Positions 9,588 to 19,684 are shown, numbered from the stretch's first letter. The stretch is DNA of 64,000 bases from G963676655 sp963678305 (GCA_963678305.2 CAXXVV010000011.1:310001-374000), one strand, 5' to 3'. Notes: generated by a model from the letters alone, not told the origin. Made by a program: numbers and translations.

Positions 9588-12500
9588 TTATTTTATAATT
9601 CGCCAACGCGTTGTGGTTTTCCATGACTGACTGGGGGCGAGCGTTGTTTTTTTGAATATCTGCTCAAAAGTCGAGTATTTTAGATTGCCGCTGTCCCAAA
9701 ATACAAAACCATACAGATTATTTTTATCCAAAGCGGAGAACTCCACCTTGAATTTTACTCCGGAAGCGGAGAATACGACATTTGGGCTTTTTGCAGTCAG
9801 GATACGATCGATTATATGTGCCCTTTCAATGTCTATATCCTGTGCGGTTGCATAACGGTAAAGTTTCTGGGTAAAGTCTCGTACGTAAACCTTTTCGCCC
9901 ATTGTTGCGCAGCCTTGCTTTTCATCTAATCCCATGAGAGCCACAATAGAGCGGCGGCGATAAGAAAATAGAATTGGTTTTGACGTTTGATTGATGACGG
10001 TAGTAGTTATTTTAAATGAATCATCCTGATCAAATTCATATATTTTTTGAAGTTTTACACCATGCAATATTTTACTGTCAGTTGTATTTAAAACTCGGTC
10101 AAAGATAAATCTTAAGCCATTGGCAGTCTTGTTCTGAGAAACCAATTTATACGGTTTGTCAATTACCGGTCCAGAAGAGGAACGCGGCCACCAGAAAGCA
10201 TCTCCACACAGTCCGTCCGGATTTTTGCCGACCAGCTCACTCCCATTTTTGATCCAACTAGTAATCATTGCTCCAAAAGCTGGAGAAAGGGACATTTCTC
10301 CTATTTTTCCGGAAATTTTCAAAATCGGTACATTATCGTTTTTTACCACTTTGCACGTAAGACCCTTGTTTGCAATTGCCTTCAGGCCGGAATAATCTGG
10401 CAACTTATTGGTTAGCACGGAGGAGCTTTTTGATTTTTTCCGGTATTCCTTTTCCCATTGGATAGCTTTTTTAATCTGCGGCAAACTGTCCTCAAGAGCA
10501 TGCTGCATGAATGCTTGATCCAGAGGAGTTCCATAATTGCTTTTGGGGTTATAAGGCTCGATTACATATATATTCCAACGCAATGCTCCTGTTTGCAGTA
10601 AAATTCCGTCAGCCAGTTCTTTTCCGGTGAAATACTGACGTTCCGGCGCAGGTATAAAGCAGCGTTTTCCCACCGGCTGAGTTACTGTGTACCTTGCATT
10701 TTTTTGCAATCCCGGCACCATCAGTTTAAAGAAACATTCGCCTTTCTGCCAGAAATTGCCGATTGCAATCAGGCGTTTAGCGCCAAGCTCGTATTCTACC
10801 ACCTGGACAATCCGGAGTGACTGTGATATTAGCTTCGTTCCTCTGCTGGTACGATTGATTTGGGGTGCAGGTAGTGGCGTTACAGGTTCAACCTTGACTG
10901 TGTCCTGACGTTTGCCGTCAAAAATGAAATCTTCGTAGGCGGCGATATGGCGATTGGCTTCCGTTGCTGCATTCCACCAGCGGCAATCATAGCCATACGG
11001 CATAAAATACAGGAATGCCCCCTGCCAGCCGTTGAGGAAATAACAAAGCATTTCAAACTGCATTGCTTCAGGCTCGGTGACCCAGGTATCTAGTTGCAAA
11101 CCATGAGGAAACGCTATCAACGCCGGGCGTTTTTCAGCATCTGGAACATGTTTTGCTATATATTGTTTGACTTTATTTCCTGCTTTGAAAGTGTACAAGT
11201 GATCGCCAGTGTAATAAATATACGGCAGGGTAAAATTCCAAAATAAATATGGTCCCCAAGGTTCAATAACCGGCAGCGACTCAAGATAGTCAATTGGATT
11301 GTACTGGGCAAAGTCTTCATTGTCGTCAGTTACTGACAGAAAGCAGGTTTCCGGAATAAAATGTGAGTCTTTTCCTACGGATCTGCCGATTGCATTAACC
11401 GTCCGTTCCAGAGTTTCCATAAGTTTGCCGTGCTGCCAGGAGCGGAATTTAATCCATATGTCGCGATATTTTTCTATAATTTTACCCGGCCATGCCTTTT
11501 TTACTTCCGCTCTGGGGATCTTGCTGTAGTTGATAAATTCTTCTTTGCAACGGTCACAAAAGCAGCCTTTGAAATCATACTTGTACGGTTCCCAGTTACA
11601 CATGATCTGGTCCGCTTCATCTCTGGTCACCAGATAGTCACGGATGTATGGGATAACCGCGTCACGATAATATTTACCCTGTGTATACACTTCAACCGGG
11701 CAAATAGCTTCCGTCGGCCTGATGCGGTAAGTGCCATCAGCAAGTTTGAACAGCGCGGATTCCGGTTTTTTCTCTTTTCCGATACGGTAGCCGTTACAAA
11801 GAAAGTGTGGTTGTGTGTAACGTTCTATACCGACTTTTTTAAACTCTTTGGCCTGATATATCGGGAACCCGCCATATACGGAATTAAAGCCGGCGGCTCG
11901 AACATCCGCGGCAATTTTGCCAGCGGCAGACCGATTTGAAAACTTCCCTTCAGTAGTAAACATCGGTGCGGTCTTAAAACGTTTTGGTGGAGTGACGGCT
12001 TTTGGAGGATGAATAATTTTTAACGTGAAGTTTTGCCAGGGAGTCCGGTACTTGCCGTCAACAAACTGGTAAAAACCGGGATATTGGATTCCGGGTTTCG
12101 CCGTGGTGGAAATGAGAAACGCTATTTTCCACCAGGCCCTGTAGCCAGTCACTGGAATATGTTTTTTGTAGGAATGCAGGTCAACAACATATTCAGTATA
12201 TTTTTTCCCGTCTTGCACTGCTGTCCTGCGTTCGATGATTTCCAGAGGATCTCCGACTGCGTAGACCTTAATTTCATTCGGCAGTTTCAATTTTAAAAAT
12301 GGTTTTTGGATTTTTGCCAGTGCTTCGTTCCGACACATGAAGCAAATCGAAGCGGATCGGCCGCTGGTTAAGCAAAAAGTATTGTCGAGGAACGACAGTG
12401 GCATCATATGTACGGTAACGCCTTTAGGAACTATGGTCTTGCATAATTGAATTTCATCAATAAAAACTTCTCCACAACCGTAAAGGCACAGGCTGACGGA

Positions 12501-13175
12501 GATGAAACGGGTGTCGGCAGGGATCGCAAACTGCATATTCATTTTGCTCCAGCCGGCGGTAACAGGAAAGCGCTTAAGAGATCCTTTGCCGAGTGTTTTA
12601 CATTTCCTGATTTCATCGTCTCCGCCTTTGGGAGAGATGATAACAGTAAAGTTGTTTGTGCCTGGAATTACTGTGTCCAGCCGACCTCTGATCATGAAGC
12701 TTAAATTCAAGGTTCCTGGCGTAATGTTTTCCGGTATCTTGACATCATAATTTAATTTGTTTACAAACATCGGTAACCCGTTCGCTTTATCCACGCGTAG
12801 ATCGTGAGCTACGGCTGGAGTGGAAATCATCACGCAACGCCGGCCTTGTGCAGGGTTGCCGGTGGTAGTGGAACAAGTTATCAACTTGGAAAATTTTTTC
12901 TTTACGGCCATTCTTTGTGCATTAGCTTGGCGGCCTTTTACCAGCCAGACCCAGTTTTCGGCGCGCCAGCCGCCGGTCGGCATCCCATTTGGGTTAACAT
13001 CTTCAAAAGAACCATTTTTCAACAAGTTGTTGCCGGTTGTTTGGGCCGCCAGTGGTTTTACTTTGCTAAAATCTATGCTAACTCCGCCTTTATCAAGCTT
13101 TTCGACGGCAGAGGCAATAAGCCAGCATTGAGAAAGTATTACAGCCAAAGCAACTGGTAGTGTTTTTTTTAACAT
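9588..13175 (-). CDS. Giant secreted glycosidase-like protein with CBM-like N-terminus
   Basis: About 1195 residues. The ATG at 13175 is chosen because it has a ribosome site (AGAAGGAAATAAT) and begins a clean signal peptide (residues 1-24, ending IASA). A carbohydrate-binding-type beta-sandwich follows (about 30-250, starting NNLLKNGSFEDVNPNG). The middle (about 400-750) looks like a TIM-barrel hydrolase: ADVRAAGFNSVYGGF, then CNWEPYKYDF with a candidate acid Glu, a Cys motif CFCDRCKEEF and PETCFLSVTDDNED. The C-terminal 220 residues (GAMITSWIKNG onward) resemble the galactose-mutarotase-like sandwich of large glycosidases. I cannot assign a CAZy family. It probably acts outside the inner membrane on a complex glycan, with the upstream pseudopilin and GntR-type regulator as partners. 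Confidence 0.7.
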   Translation of the reverse strand: MLKKTLPVALAVILSQCWLIASAVEKLDKGGVSIDFSKVKPLAAQTTGNNLLKNGSFEDVNPNGMPTGGWRAENWVWLVKGRQANAQRMAVKKKFSKLITCSTTTGNPAQGRRCVMISTPAVAHDLRVDKANGLPMFVNKLNYDVKIPENITPGTLNLSFMIRGRLDTVIPGTNNFTVIISPKGGDDEIRKCKTLGKGSLKRFPVTAGWSKMNMQFAIPADTRFISVSLCLYGCGEVFIDEIQLCKTIVPKGVTVHMMPLSFLDNTFCLTSGRSASICFMCRNEALAKIQKPFLKLKLPNEIKVYAVGDPLEIIERRTAVQDGKKYTEYVVDLHSYKKHIPVTGYRAWWKIAFLISTTAKPGIQYPGFYQFVDGKYRTPWQNFTLKIIHPPKAVTPPKRFKTAPMFTTEGKFSNRSAAGKIAADVRAAGFNSVYGGFPIYQAKEFKKVGIERYTQPHFLCNGYRIGKEKKPESALFKLADGTYRIRPTEAICPVEVYTQGKYYRDAVIPYIRDYLVTRDEADQIMCNWEPYKYDFKGCFCDRCKEEFINYSKIPRAEVKKAWPGKIIEKYRDIWIKFRSWQHGKLMETLERTVNAIGRSVGKDSHFIPETCFLSVTDDNEDFAQYNPIDYLESLPVIEPWGPYLFWNFTLPYIYYTGDHLYTFKAGNKVKQYIAKHVPDAEKRPALIAFPHGLQLDTWVTEPEAMQFEMLCYFLNGWQGAFLYFMPYGYDCRWWNAATEANRHIAAYEDFIFDGKRQDTVKVEPVTPLPAPQINRTSRGTKLISQSLRIVQVVEYELGAKRLIAIGNFWQKGECFFKLMVPGLQKNARYTVTQPVGKRCFIPAPERQYFTGKELADGILLQTGALRWNIYVIEPYNPKSNYGTPLDQAFMQHALEDSLPQIKKAIQWEKEYRKKSKSSSVLTNKLPDYSGLKAIANKGLTCKVVKNDNVPILKISGKIGEMSLSPAFGAMITSWIKNGSELVGKNPDGLCGDAFWWPRSSSGPVIDKPYKLVSQNKTANGLRFIFDRVLNTTDSKILHGVKLQKIYEFDQDDSFKITTTVINQTSKPILFSYRRRSIVALMGLDEKQGCATMGEKVYVRDFTQKLYRYATAQDIDIERAHIIDRILTAKSPNVVFSASGVKFKVEFSALDKNNLYGFVFWDSGNLKYSTFEQIFKKTTLAPSQSWKTTTRWRIIK

Positions 13176-13328
13176 ATTATTTCCTTCTGATTTCATTTAA
13201 CAACCGAACATAACCCATTTATTTTAATTACTTATTGCAATCGGTTAGTAATCAATTATCTCCGTGGTTTAGGGCGAGATGCGGCTGCTTTTCCGAGAGT
13301 AAATGCATTTTGATTACTTAGTATTCTT

Positions 13329-14054
13329 TTACATAAAGATATCAAGATACTGCGGTTCACGAGGTCTCCAGAAAGGAGAATAAGCGGCTTTCCAATTTAT
13401 CACACTATCCGGAACAAGATTTCGTTTCAGATATTTAACATGGAAATCCAGAAATAAAAAGTTTATTCCTTCGGAGTGTCGGAACTCGCTGCCGCTGGCG
13501 GTGGAATCCAGATTGGCGCCGCAGTATGGAACTCCGGTCTTTGCTTCGCTTGTAAGGCACCCATTTGAAGGATATTTTACTGAAGTTAGTTTGAGAAAGC
13601 CGTCATAATTGCCGCTGGGTATGTGTGAATAGTAATTAATTCCATAGGATGGACGCTCTGTACCTGTTACATTTTTATTTGATAGGGACGGGCATGCCAA
13701 TGGATGGCGTCTGCCATCAGCTTTAACGTACCCCAGAAAAACGGTGGATTTTGAACCGACGTACGGAGTGAGGAAACCTTTGCTGTTGGTCCAATACCAG
13801 GTTTGGCCGTAACCAGGAGTATAATATGCAGGAAGACGACCATCATAATCATTGGAATAGAACATGAACATATTGCCAATCTGTTTCTGGTTGTTAAGAC
13901 AAGCAATGCTCCTGCTCTTTTCTTTCGCTTTATTCAAAGCTGGTAGCAACATGCTGGCTAGTATTGCAATTATAGCTATAACAACAAGTAGTTCTATTAG
14001 TGTGAAATGACAGTTTCGGCTTTTTTTTATTGTGTTTGTTCGCTGCTTTTGCAT
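13329..14054 (-). CDS. Pseudopilin with prepilin N-terminus and H-x9-D motif
   Basis: A 241-residue protein with a type IV prepilin/type II secretion leader: a basic N-terminus, then FTLIELLVVIAIIAILAS with the conserved Glu at +5, then ALNKAKEKSRSIACLNNQKQ. The residue before the cleavage site is His rather than the usual Gly. The C-terminal part has FRHSEGINFLFLDFHV, an H-x9-D pattern of the PVC pseudopilin class (DUF1559/H-X9-DG), here with Phe instead of Gly. It would be inserted in the inner membrane, cleaved by a prepilin peptidase and assembled in a pseudopilus. It lies between the regulator gene and the large secreted glycosidase gene on the same strand. Confidence 0.9.
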   Translation of the reverse strand: MQKQRTNTIKKSRNCHFTLIELLVVIAIIAILASMLLPALNKAKEKSRSIACLNNQKQIGNMFMFYSNDYDGRLPAYYTPGYGQTWYWTNSKGFLTPYVGSKSTVFLGYVKADGRRHPLACPSLSNKNVTGTERPSYGINYYSHIPSGNYDGFLKLTSVKYPSNGCLTSEAKTGVPYCGANLDSTASGSEFRHSEGINFLFLDFHVKYLKRNLVPDSVINWKAAYSPFWRPREPQYLDIFM

Positions 14055-14114
14055 TTTTTTTCCCTTCGGTTATTTTATTTGTACGTGTTGAGTTTTCATT
14101 ACATAACAAACTGA

Positions 14115-15221
14115 TTAGAATGTAATCAATAATTCCTCCTTTTGGTGTTTGATGCTTTCCAATATGACTATATGATGCGGCGTATAAACTGTCACGGGAC
14201 TGTTCTCTTTCTGCCATTCATCTGATTCAAGCATCAGACCAGCAGCCATACGGCCAATATTTTCATATCCCAGATCAACCGTGGAAAGTGGCGGAGACAT
14301 GAATTGTCCTCCTGGATAGCCGCAAAAACCCATTACCGCAACTTGCTCAGGAATACGTATTCTAAGCTTTTTTAAAGCCTCATAAACTTGAATGGCGTAG
14401 AAGTCGGAAAAACACATGATTGCAGTTGGTGGAGCCGGTCCCAGCATAAGATCCCTTACCGCCGTAAAGATGCCTTCCCGGGTGTATTCAGCTGCTTTGA
14501 TAAGGCAGGGCAAAGCAGCTGCCCCGTTCAGTTTTAGAAATTCCATATATTCTTCCAGAGAAAAACCGCGGCATTGTTTTTTTTTCTCCAAAATTTCCTT
14601 TGCAAAAATTGTCCCGATACATCGATGTCCGTAGCGGATGAGCTCCCTTACTCCATCTCCGAATGCCAGTCGGTCGTCGGAAAGCATCATTGCAAAATCC
14701 ATCACATTCCGGTCATTCGGTTTGGCATGCGGCAAAACAACCGGTAGTCCGGATGCTTTTAATATATTCAGTTCAGGTTCATTTCCATTATAAAAGTTGT
14801 CCAACAGGAATATTCCGCGAATTGAATGGCTTTCAAATAACTTTTTTGCTTTCTGAAAATCAATGCTTCGGAAAAAATGTATCGGACACTGTTCCAGCTC
14901 TATATCGGCTTCAGCAAGTCTCTTTTTGATTCCCGGTAGAATATATTGCATGGGACTGGTAATATCTGAGGTAGCTGCGCCAATTGCCAGAAAGCGAGTT
15001 CCTAAAAGGTTTTTCGCCACAAACGTCCCTTTACCGTTAACTTTGATAATTAATTTATCCTGCTCCAATTTTTGCAGGGCACTACGTAGCGTTACCCTGG
15101 AAACATTATATGTTTTCGCGAGTTGCAATTCGCCGGGTAATCTGTCCCCTGACTTCATTTCTAGTTGGATTGTGTGGCGTAATTGATCATATATAAAATC
15201 TTTTTTCAATACTTCGGACAT
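14115..15221 (-). CDS. GntR-HTH/LacI-type sugar-binding regulator (AraR-like)
   Basis: A 368-residue transcription factor. Residues 1-70 form a GntR winged helix (YDQLRHTIQ..., SGDRLPGELQLAKTYNVSR, VTLRSALQKLEQDKLI, GKGTFVAK). Residues 80-355 form a LacI-type periplasmic-binding-protein sensor fold (GIFLLDNFYNG, AIMCFSDFYAIQVYEALKKL, PEQVAVMGFCGYPGGQFMSPPLSTVDLG). This combination is known from AraR-like repressors released by a sugar. The ATG at 15221 has GAGG nine bases upstream and is preferred to the TTG at 15236. It heads the regulator-pseudopilin-glycosidase operon and probably controls it. Confidence 0.88.
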   Translation of the reverse strand: MSEVLKKDFIYDQLRHTIQLEMKSGDRLPGELQLAKTYNVSRVTLRSALQKLEQDKLIIKVNGKGTFVAKNLLGTRFLAIGAATSDITSPMQYILPGIKKRLAEADIELEQCPIHFFRSIDFQKAKKLFESHSIRGIFLLDNFYNGNEPELNILKASGLPVVLPHAKPNDRNVMDFAMMLSDDRLAFGDGVRELIRYGHRCIGTIFAKEILEKKKQCRGFSLEEYMEFLKLNGAAALPCLIKAAEYTREGIFTAVRDLMLGPAPPTAIMCFSDFYAIQVYEALKKLRIRIPEQVAVMGFCGYPGGQFMSPPLSTVDLGYENIGRMAAGLMLESDEWQKENSPVTVYTPHHIVILESIKHQKEELLITF

Positions 15222-15259
15222 TCTTTTATACCTCAATCTGTATTATGCTGTCTGGTTAT

Positions 15260-15288
15260 ATTATACATGGTAGAATACAGCAAGTCAA
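15260..15288 (-). promoter_or_regulatory. Sigma70 promoter of the GntR/LacI regulator operon
   Basis: Read on the minus strand: TTGACT, exactly 17 bp, TATAAT, about 40 bp before the chosen ATG. An inverted pair CTGTATT (15238-15244) and AATACAG (15274-15280) brackets the -10 box and could be operator half-sites for the GntR domain. Confidence 0.7.
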
Positions 15289-15483
15289 GCAGTTTGCTGT
15301 TTTTTTTTACTTTTTTTGCGTTTGTGCATTTTGTCGGATGTATACTTTGAGCGGGAGGAAATTTAACTTTTAACGTGATAATGCCAAATGCCGGATTGAT
15401 TATTGCAAGTCTTTGGCTACCAGTGGTAACCAAGGAGTTGTAAAGAGCAAAAACGGCGTTGACAGGGCACAATGAAAAGTTAA

Positions 15484-16140
15484 TATTTCAAGCGTTTAAA
15501 GTATATAATAGATGTTCCGCTGGAATACGAAGGTTCAGCATTGCTTTTAGCGGAATTTTGTGATATTGGGCTAACCTTTGAAAAGCATGAACGGGAACTT
15601 TTAATTCTTGATATTGAAGTCAATGCATTTTGCTCAAAGCTACTGACCGGACCTCAAAAAGTGAGAAAGATAAATCCCGAAATCAACATCTGGTGTAATC
15701 CGGGTGAAATCCAGGGATCTTCCCCGGCTGCGAATTTCGCTATGATGCCGTATATAAACATTTATTGCCCGTATGTTAATCAGTTTACCAGGGGAGCAAG
15801 AACGCCTGGGTATCTGCAAAAGCTGATGCGGACCGGCAATATCAAATTGACATATACTACTCCTTGCGGACATGAAAAAGCTCCCCATGCCCCGTTGGAA
15901 ATGTTTTATATAGCTGAAATGTCAATCAAGTATCAGAGGGACGGTTGGGACTTTTTTTCAGTTTGCAATTATTACGGATACCATAACACCCCATGGGATG
16001 ATCCCGGGGCATTTTCTTCGCATCAGGCCGTGAGCATTTATCCGGGAGCTTATGGTCAAACTATCAGCACAAGAAACCTTGAAGCTGTCAGGGCCGCAAT
16101 TCAATACTGGAAAAAGCAGAAGCTCAAAAAAACAGAGTAA
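15484..16140 (+). pseudogene. 5'-truncated glycosidase-like gene fragment
   Basis: The frame is open from just after a TAA at 15481 to the stop at 16140 (218 codons) and reads as protein from its first codons (YFKRLKYIIDVPLEYEG), but there is no ATG/GTG and no ribosome site at the front; only a TTG at 15541 could serve. The content resembles the C-terminal third of PVC DUF4091-type glycosidase proteins: WCNPGEIQGS, NIYCPYVNQF, CNYYGYHNTPWDDPGAF and a closing TRNLEAVRAAIQYW resembling the end of such proteins. No matching N-terminal part is recognised upstream. I read it as the remaining 3' end of a deleted gene. Confidence 0.6.
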
Positions 16141-16241
16141 TCTTCACGACGCAACAGTCATGTCGTCATCTCCGGCATGACTTTTTGCCATCTATAAAAA
16201 CTTGTGATTCCCGGTATTGTTTCAGGTTGACCGGAACAAAT

Positions 16242-17594
16242 TTACATGTAATATTCGCGTTCGTTGACCAGTTGTTCCCAGTTCCGGCGTTCCGGGGTGA
16301 TGTTTTCCGCATCAAGGATCGTCGGGACCGGTTCCCTTGCTTCGGTCATCCGCCGAATCAGTCTTTCACGCATCACGTCCACAACTCTGCGATGGGAGCC
16401 GTCGGCGATCAGGTTGACCAATTGCCACGGGTCGGCTTTCAGGTCGTACAAATATTCGTCCTTGAATTCCCAGGTGCCGGTGGTGCGGTCATCATTCGTT
16501 TTGCGAATGCTGTAAAGCCAGCGATGGGTACGAACTCCACGGACCAATACCGGGTTGTCGCATACTTCCATCAATACCTCTTCCGGCCATGATTCAACCC
16601 GTTCTTTTGTCAACGGCAGAATCGAACGTCCCTGCATGGTTTCCGGAATTGGAATATCGCAGGCGTCAAGCAGCGTCGGCGGGATGTCTATCAGACTGAT
16701 CATTTCAGGCAGGCGTCCGCCGCTAATGAAACCCGGGCCTGTAAACGCCATCGGAATCCGGCAGGAAGCGTCGTGCGCGGTTCGTTTATATTCGCTGTTC
16801 CGGGTTTTGAAATGGCAGCCGTGATCGGAAGTAAAGACGATGATCGTATCCTCCAGCAGATTCAGACTGCGCAGGGCGTCGCGTAAACGGCCAAGTGCCT
16901 CGTCCAGACGTTTGATCATGCCGTAATACCCCGGCAGATGACCGGCTGACGAGCCGCCCAGCGCCCTGAGGTCCGGTGGTATCCAGTAATTCTGATACGT
17001 TTCCTCATATCCTTCCGGGGCAGGGTAATCATCGCGGTGATTTTGAAAATGCGGTTCGAGGAACGACAAAAACAGGAAAAACGGCTGATCCTTGTTGTCA
17101 TCGACAAACCGGATGGCCGCGTCGGTTTCGGCATCGACCCGGTATCCGGGCAGAAAGACTTCGTTTCCGTCATCGTCGAACAGTACCGTTTTATAATCAT
17201 CAGAACAGCTTTCAAGGGTATTGGCCCCAAGCCAGTAGTCGTAACCGCTGCGTTCTTCTTTTGGTACGATCAGTTCGTGGCAAATGTGCCATTTGCCGAT
17301 ATACCCGGTTTTATAGCCGGCGTCGCGAAACATGTGTCCGATCGTTTTCTCGCCATCGGGCAGTTTCTGCCCGTTGTTGACGATTCCCATGCTGGATGCA
17401 TATTTTCCGGTTTGCAGGACCGCCCGTGCCGGCAGGCATACCGGCTGACAGGTAAATCCGTTGTAACAATGGGTTCCCTCCAGAGCCATGCGGTCAAAGT
17501 TCGGAGTCAGCTTCATCGGGTTGCCGTGAATGCCGCAGCTGTCCCAGCGCTGCTGGTCGGTAAAGAAGAATATAACGTTCGGTTTCCTGCTCAT
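16242..17594 (-). CDS. Formylglycine-dependent sulfatase (S1 family)
   Basis: A 450-residue sulfatase. NVIFFFTDQQRWD gives the first metal-binding Asp pair; CLPARAVLQTGKYAS near residue 54 is the C-x-P-A-R signature with the Cys that becomes formylglycine; IVFTSDHGCHFKTRN supplies further metal and substrate ligands. No signal peptide is visible, so it should be cytoplasmic. Its start overlaps the stop of the alpha-galactosidase gene by four bases (ATGA), so the two are translationally coupled; together they suggest stepwise breakdown of an imported sulfated galactose-containing oligosaccharide. It differs clearly from the sulfatase at 7.8-9.2 kb and probably has another specificity. Confidence 0.92.
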   Translation of the reverse strand: MSRKPNVIFFFTDQQRWDSCGIHGNPMKLTPNFDRMALEGTHCYNGFTCQPVCLPARAVLQTGKYASSMGIVNNGQKLPDGEKTIGHMFRDAGYKTGYIGKWHICHELIVPKEERSGYDYWLGANTLESCSDDYKTVLFDDDGNEVFLPGYRVDAETDAAIRFVDDNKDQPFFLFLSFLEPHFQNHRDDYPAPEGYEETYQNYWIPPDLRALGGSSAGHLPGYYGMIKRLDEALGRLRDALRSLNLLEDTIIVFTSDHGCHFKTRNSEYKRTAHDASCRIPMAFTGPGFISGGRLPEMISLIDIPPTLLDACDIPIPETMQGRSILPLTKERVESWPEEVLMEVCDNPVLVRGVRTHRWLYSIRKTNDDRTTGTWEFKDEYLYDLKADPWQLVNLIADGSHRRVVDVMRERLIRRMTEAREPVPTILDAENITPERRNWEQLVNEREYYM

Positions 17595-19519
17595 TTCGTT
17601 ACCCCCTCTTGCAGTTCCAGGTTTATTTTATTCATGAATAACAAACATTTGGCGGTTCTCGGCAATAACTCGAGATCGTATGCTTCGCGTTTCCCCTCCA
17701 GTTCAAGCGTCCAGAAGTCAGCAACATCTTCAAATTCAATATCCAATTGCTCCGGAACAATTGACACCGCCTCAATGTCCTCACTCCAGTTTGTTACACA
17801 GACGGCGGTTCCCCAATCTTCATAAGCAATAAGAATGGAAGCCTGTCCGGAGTGTGAATCAAACAGATCAACCGGAACTGCCGACCTGGTAATTATCGGA
17901 GCCTCAAAAACGTTTTTCAAGATATCGATTCCGGTTTCGTTCAGTTTGCCGATCGCGTCACCAAGCAGGATGTCACCGCCATTCATATAAATACTTAAAG
18001 CATAGGCTTTGGCTTCTTCAATATTCAATTCACGTCCTGCCAGCCACCAGTCTTTGCCGTTAAAGGGAACCGGGGTATATTCGCGGTTGCGCATCGGGTC
18101 GTCTGAGGTTTCGGGGGTACGGACGATCAGGAAGTCGGGGTCGACATTGAATAGATTTCCGCTCATCCACCAGCGAGACGCCATGACGCCGCCGTTGGCC
18201 ATGACATGCCCCCAGAGATTGTGAATATCGGCAGTTGTCCGGGCGCAGTCTACGATGCCGGTCACCGATTCGAACGGAGCGCCGCAGCTCAGCAGATAGG
18301 ATTCTCCGCCGATGGCTTCTCGAATAATCTCGAACCCGCGCCGGATGACGCCGCCGCGACCGACCGTCATATCATGAAAGCGGCCGCATAGCAGTGTTTC
18401 CTGGGTAAAGTCTACCTTGAAATATTTAAATCCGGCTTGACGCAGACGGACAAATATATTTTTCAGGAATTCCGCCGCTCCGGGATGCGTCGGATCGAGA
18501 AAGGCCATTGGGCCGTAACTGTAAAGTTTTGTTGCAATATTTCCGGCTTTGTCGCGCCCGAACCATTCAGGGTGTTCCCGGTAGGTATCGGTATAAGTGT
18601 TTACCAGCAGCGCCGCGGTCCAGATGCCCGGAACACAATCGGCGGCTTCGGTCCGCTTGACAAAATCCGCCAGTCCTTCCGGGAATTTCCAGTTCGGTAC
18701 CCAGGCTCCCCAGCGCGGCTCCCAGCCTTCGTCGATGACCATGTATTTAAACGCGTCGCCAAAGCGCTTGCGCCCTTCAACCATATTGTCGTAGCAGTCT
18801 TCAGCGGTTACTGCTCCCGCATAATAATCCCATGAATTCCAGCCTTGACATCTTGGTTTCAGGGCATGGTTGCGTTTTTCGGCCCATGCTTTTCCATAGT
18901 CTTCAAGCAGGTCGATGGCGCTTTCGCCGCAGGAGAACATCAATGGCGAGGTTTCTGCGGTTCCGCCAATTGGGACCAGTCTGCATTGTTCACTGACAAT
19001 TTCAATCCCGAAACGACCTTCTAGATGCGATTCCTCATGACAGGCTTTGATGGTTATGAAATCCCCGGAATGCGGCGGTAACGCCCCGATCAGCAGCGCA
19101 TTGTCCTCGTAAAATCCGTTTAGGCAGTACACCATGGAGCTTGTTACTTCTCCGGTGAACCAGCGATTGGCCGCTCCGACTTTACGGGTGCCGCATATTT
19201 TATCAAAAGACCGGGAATGCAAATATTCAAGATATTCTGAGCTATCCAGTGAAGGCGGAAAAACAATCCGGATATTTTCCAGCATAAGTTCGTTTTCACT
19301 ATGATTTTCGATTAGAGCAGCCAAAAGGTTTTCGGATACCCGCAATTTGACCAGGAGACTGTGGGTTTTACTTTCACCTATGTATTCATTTGCTTCTTTT
19401 CTCCAGTTTAAATCAAAAGACGTAAGTTTAAAACGGTCAAAATTGAAACTTAGCAGCGCATCCTGCAACCCGTTCCAGTCACAGTTGATTGTTCCGTTTT
19501 TTGTCTTGAAGTCAAGCAT
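17591..19519 (-). CDS. Alpha-galactosidase-like glycoside hydrolase (GH36/GH27 clan)
   Basis: A 642-residue enzyme with an N-terminal beta-sandwich (about 1-220), a TIM barrel (about 225-540) and a C-terminal beta domain. Barrel landmarks are GWNSWDYYAGAVT, YMVIDEGWEPRWGAW, FKYFKVDFTQE (Asp of KVDF is the likely nucleophile) and ARTTADIHNLWG (candidate acid/base Asp). This pattern fits melibiase-type alpha-galactosidases of clan GH-D, though alpha-N-acetylgalactosaminidase activity cannot be excluded. No signal peptide is seen, so it is probably intracellular. A good ribosome site (GGAGAATTCCG) precedes the ATG. The downstream sulfatase overlaps it by four bases. Confidence 0.85.
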   Translation of the reverse strand: MLDFKTKNGTINCDWNGLQDALLSFNFDRFKLTSFDLNWRKEANEYIGESKTHSLLVKLRVSENLLAALIENHSENELMLENIRIVFPPSLDSSEYLEYLHSRSFDKICGTRKVGAANRWFTGEVTSSMVYCLNGFYEDNALLIGALPPHSGDFITIKACHEESHLEGRFGIEIVSEQCRLVPIGGTAETSPLMFSCGESAIDLLEDYGKAWAEKRNHALKPRCQGWNSWDYYAGAVTAEDCYDNMVEGRKRFGDAFKYMVIDEGWEPRWGAWVPNWKFPEGLADFVKRTEAADCVPGIWTAALLVNTYTDTYREHPEWFGRDKAGNIATKLYSYGPMAFLDPTHPGAAEFLKNIFVRLRQAGFKYFKVDFTQETLLCGRFHDMTVGRGGVIRRGFEIIREAIGGESYLLSCGAPFESVTGIVDCARTTADIHNLWGHVMANGGVMASRWWMSGNLFNVDPDFLIVRTPETSDDPMRNREYTPVPFNGKDWWLAGRELNIEEAKAYALSIYMNGGDILLGDAIGKLNETGIDILKNVFEAPIITRSAVPVDLFDSHSGQASILIAYEDWGTAVCVTNWSEDIEAVSIVPEQLDIEFEDVADFWTLELEGKREAYDLELLPRTAKCLLFMNKINLELQEGVTK

Positions 19520-19655
19520 CGGAATTCTCCAATTATTTATTTAGCATTAGGGGATGTCTTCAAATATACAGCCTATATCAGGAAAAGAAAATAAGAGCTT
19601 GGGAAATCATCAAAAAGTTTGATTAAATATAAATGCAAATTACTTGTTGATTGTC

Positions 19656-19684
19656 TTGAAAAAATCACAATTTTGTGCTAAGTT
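19656..19684 (+). promoter_or_regulatory. Candidate sigma70 promoter of the acyltransferase gene
   Basis: TTGAAA, 17 bp, TAAGTT, about 65 bp before the ATG. It lies in the AT-rich gap between divergent genes. The match is moderate. Confidence 0.45.
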
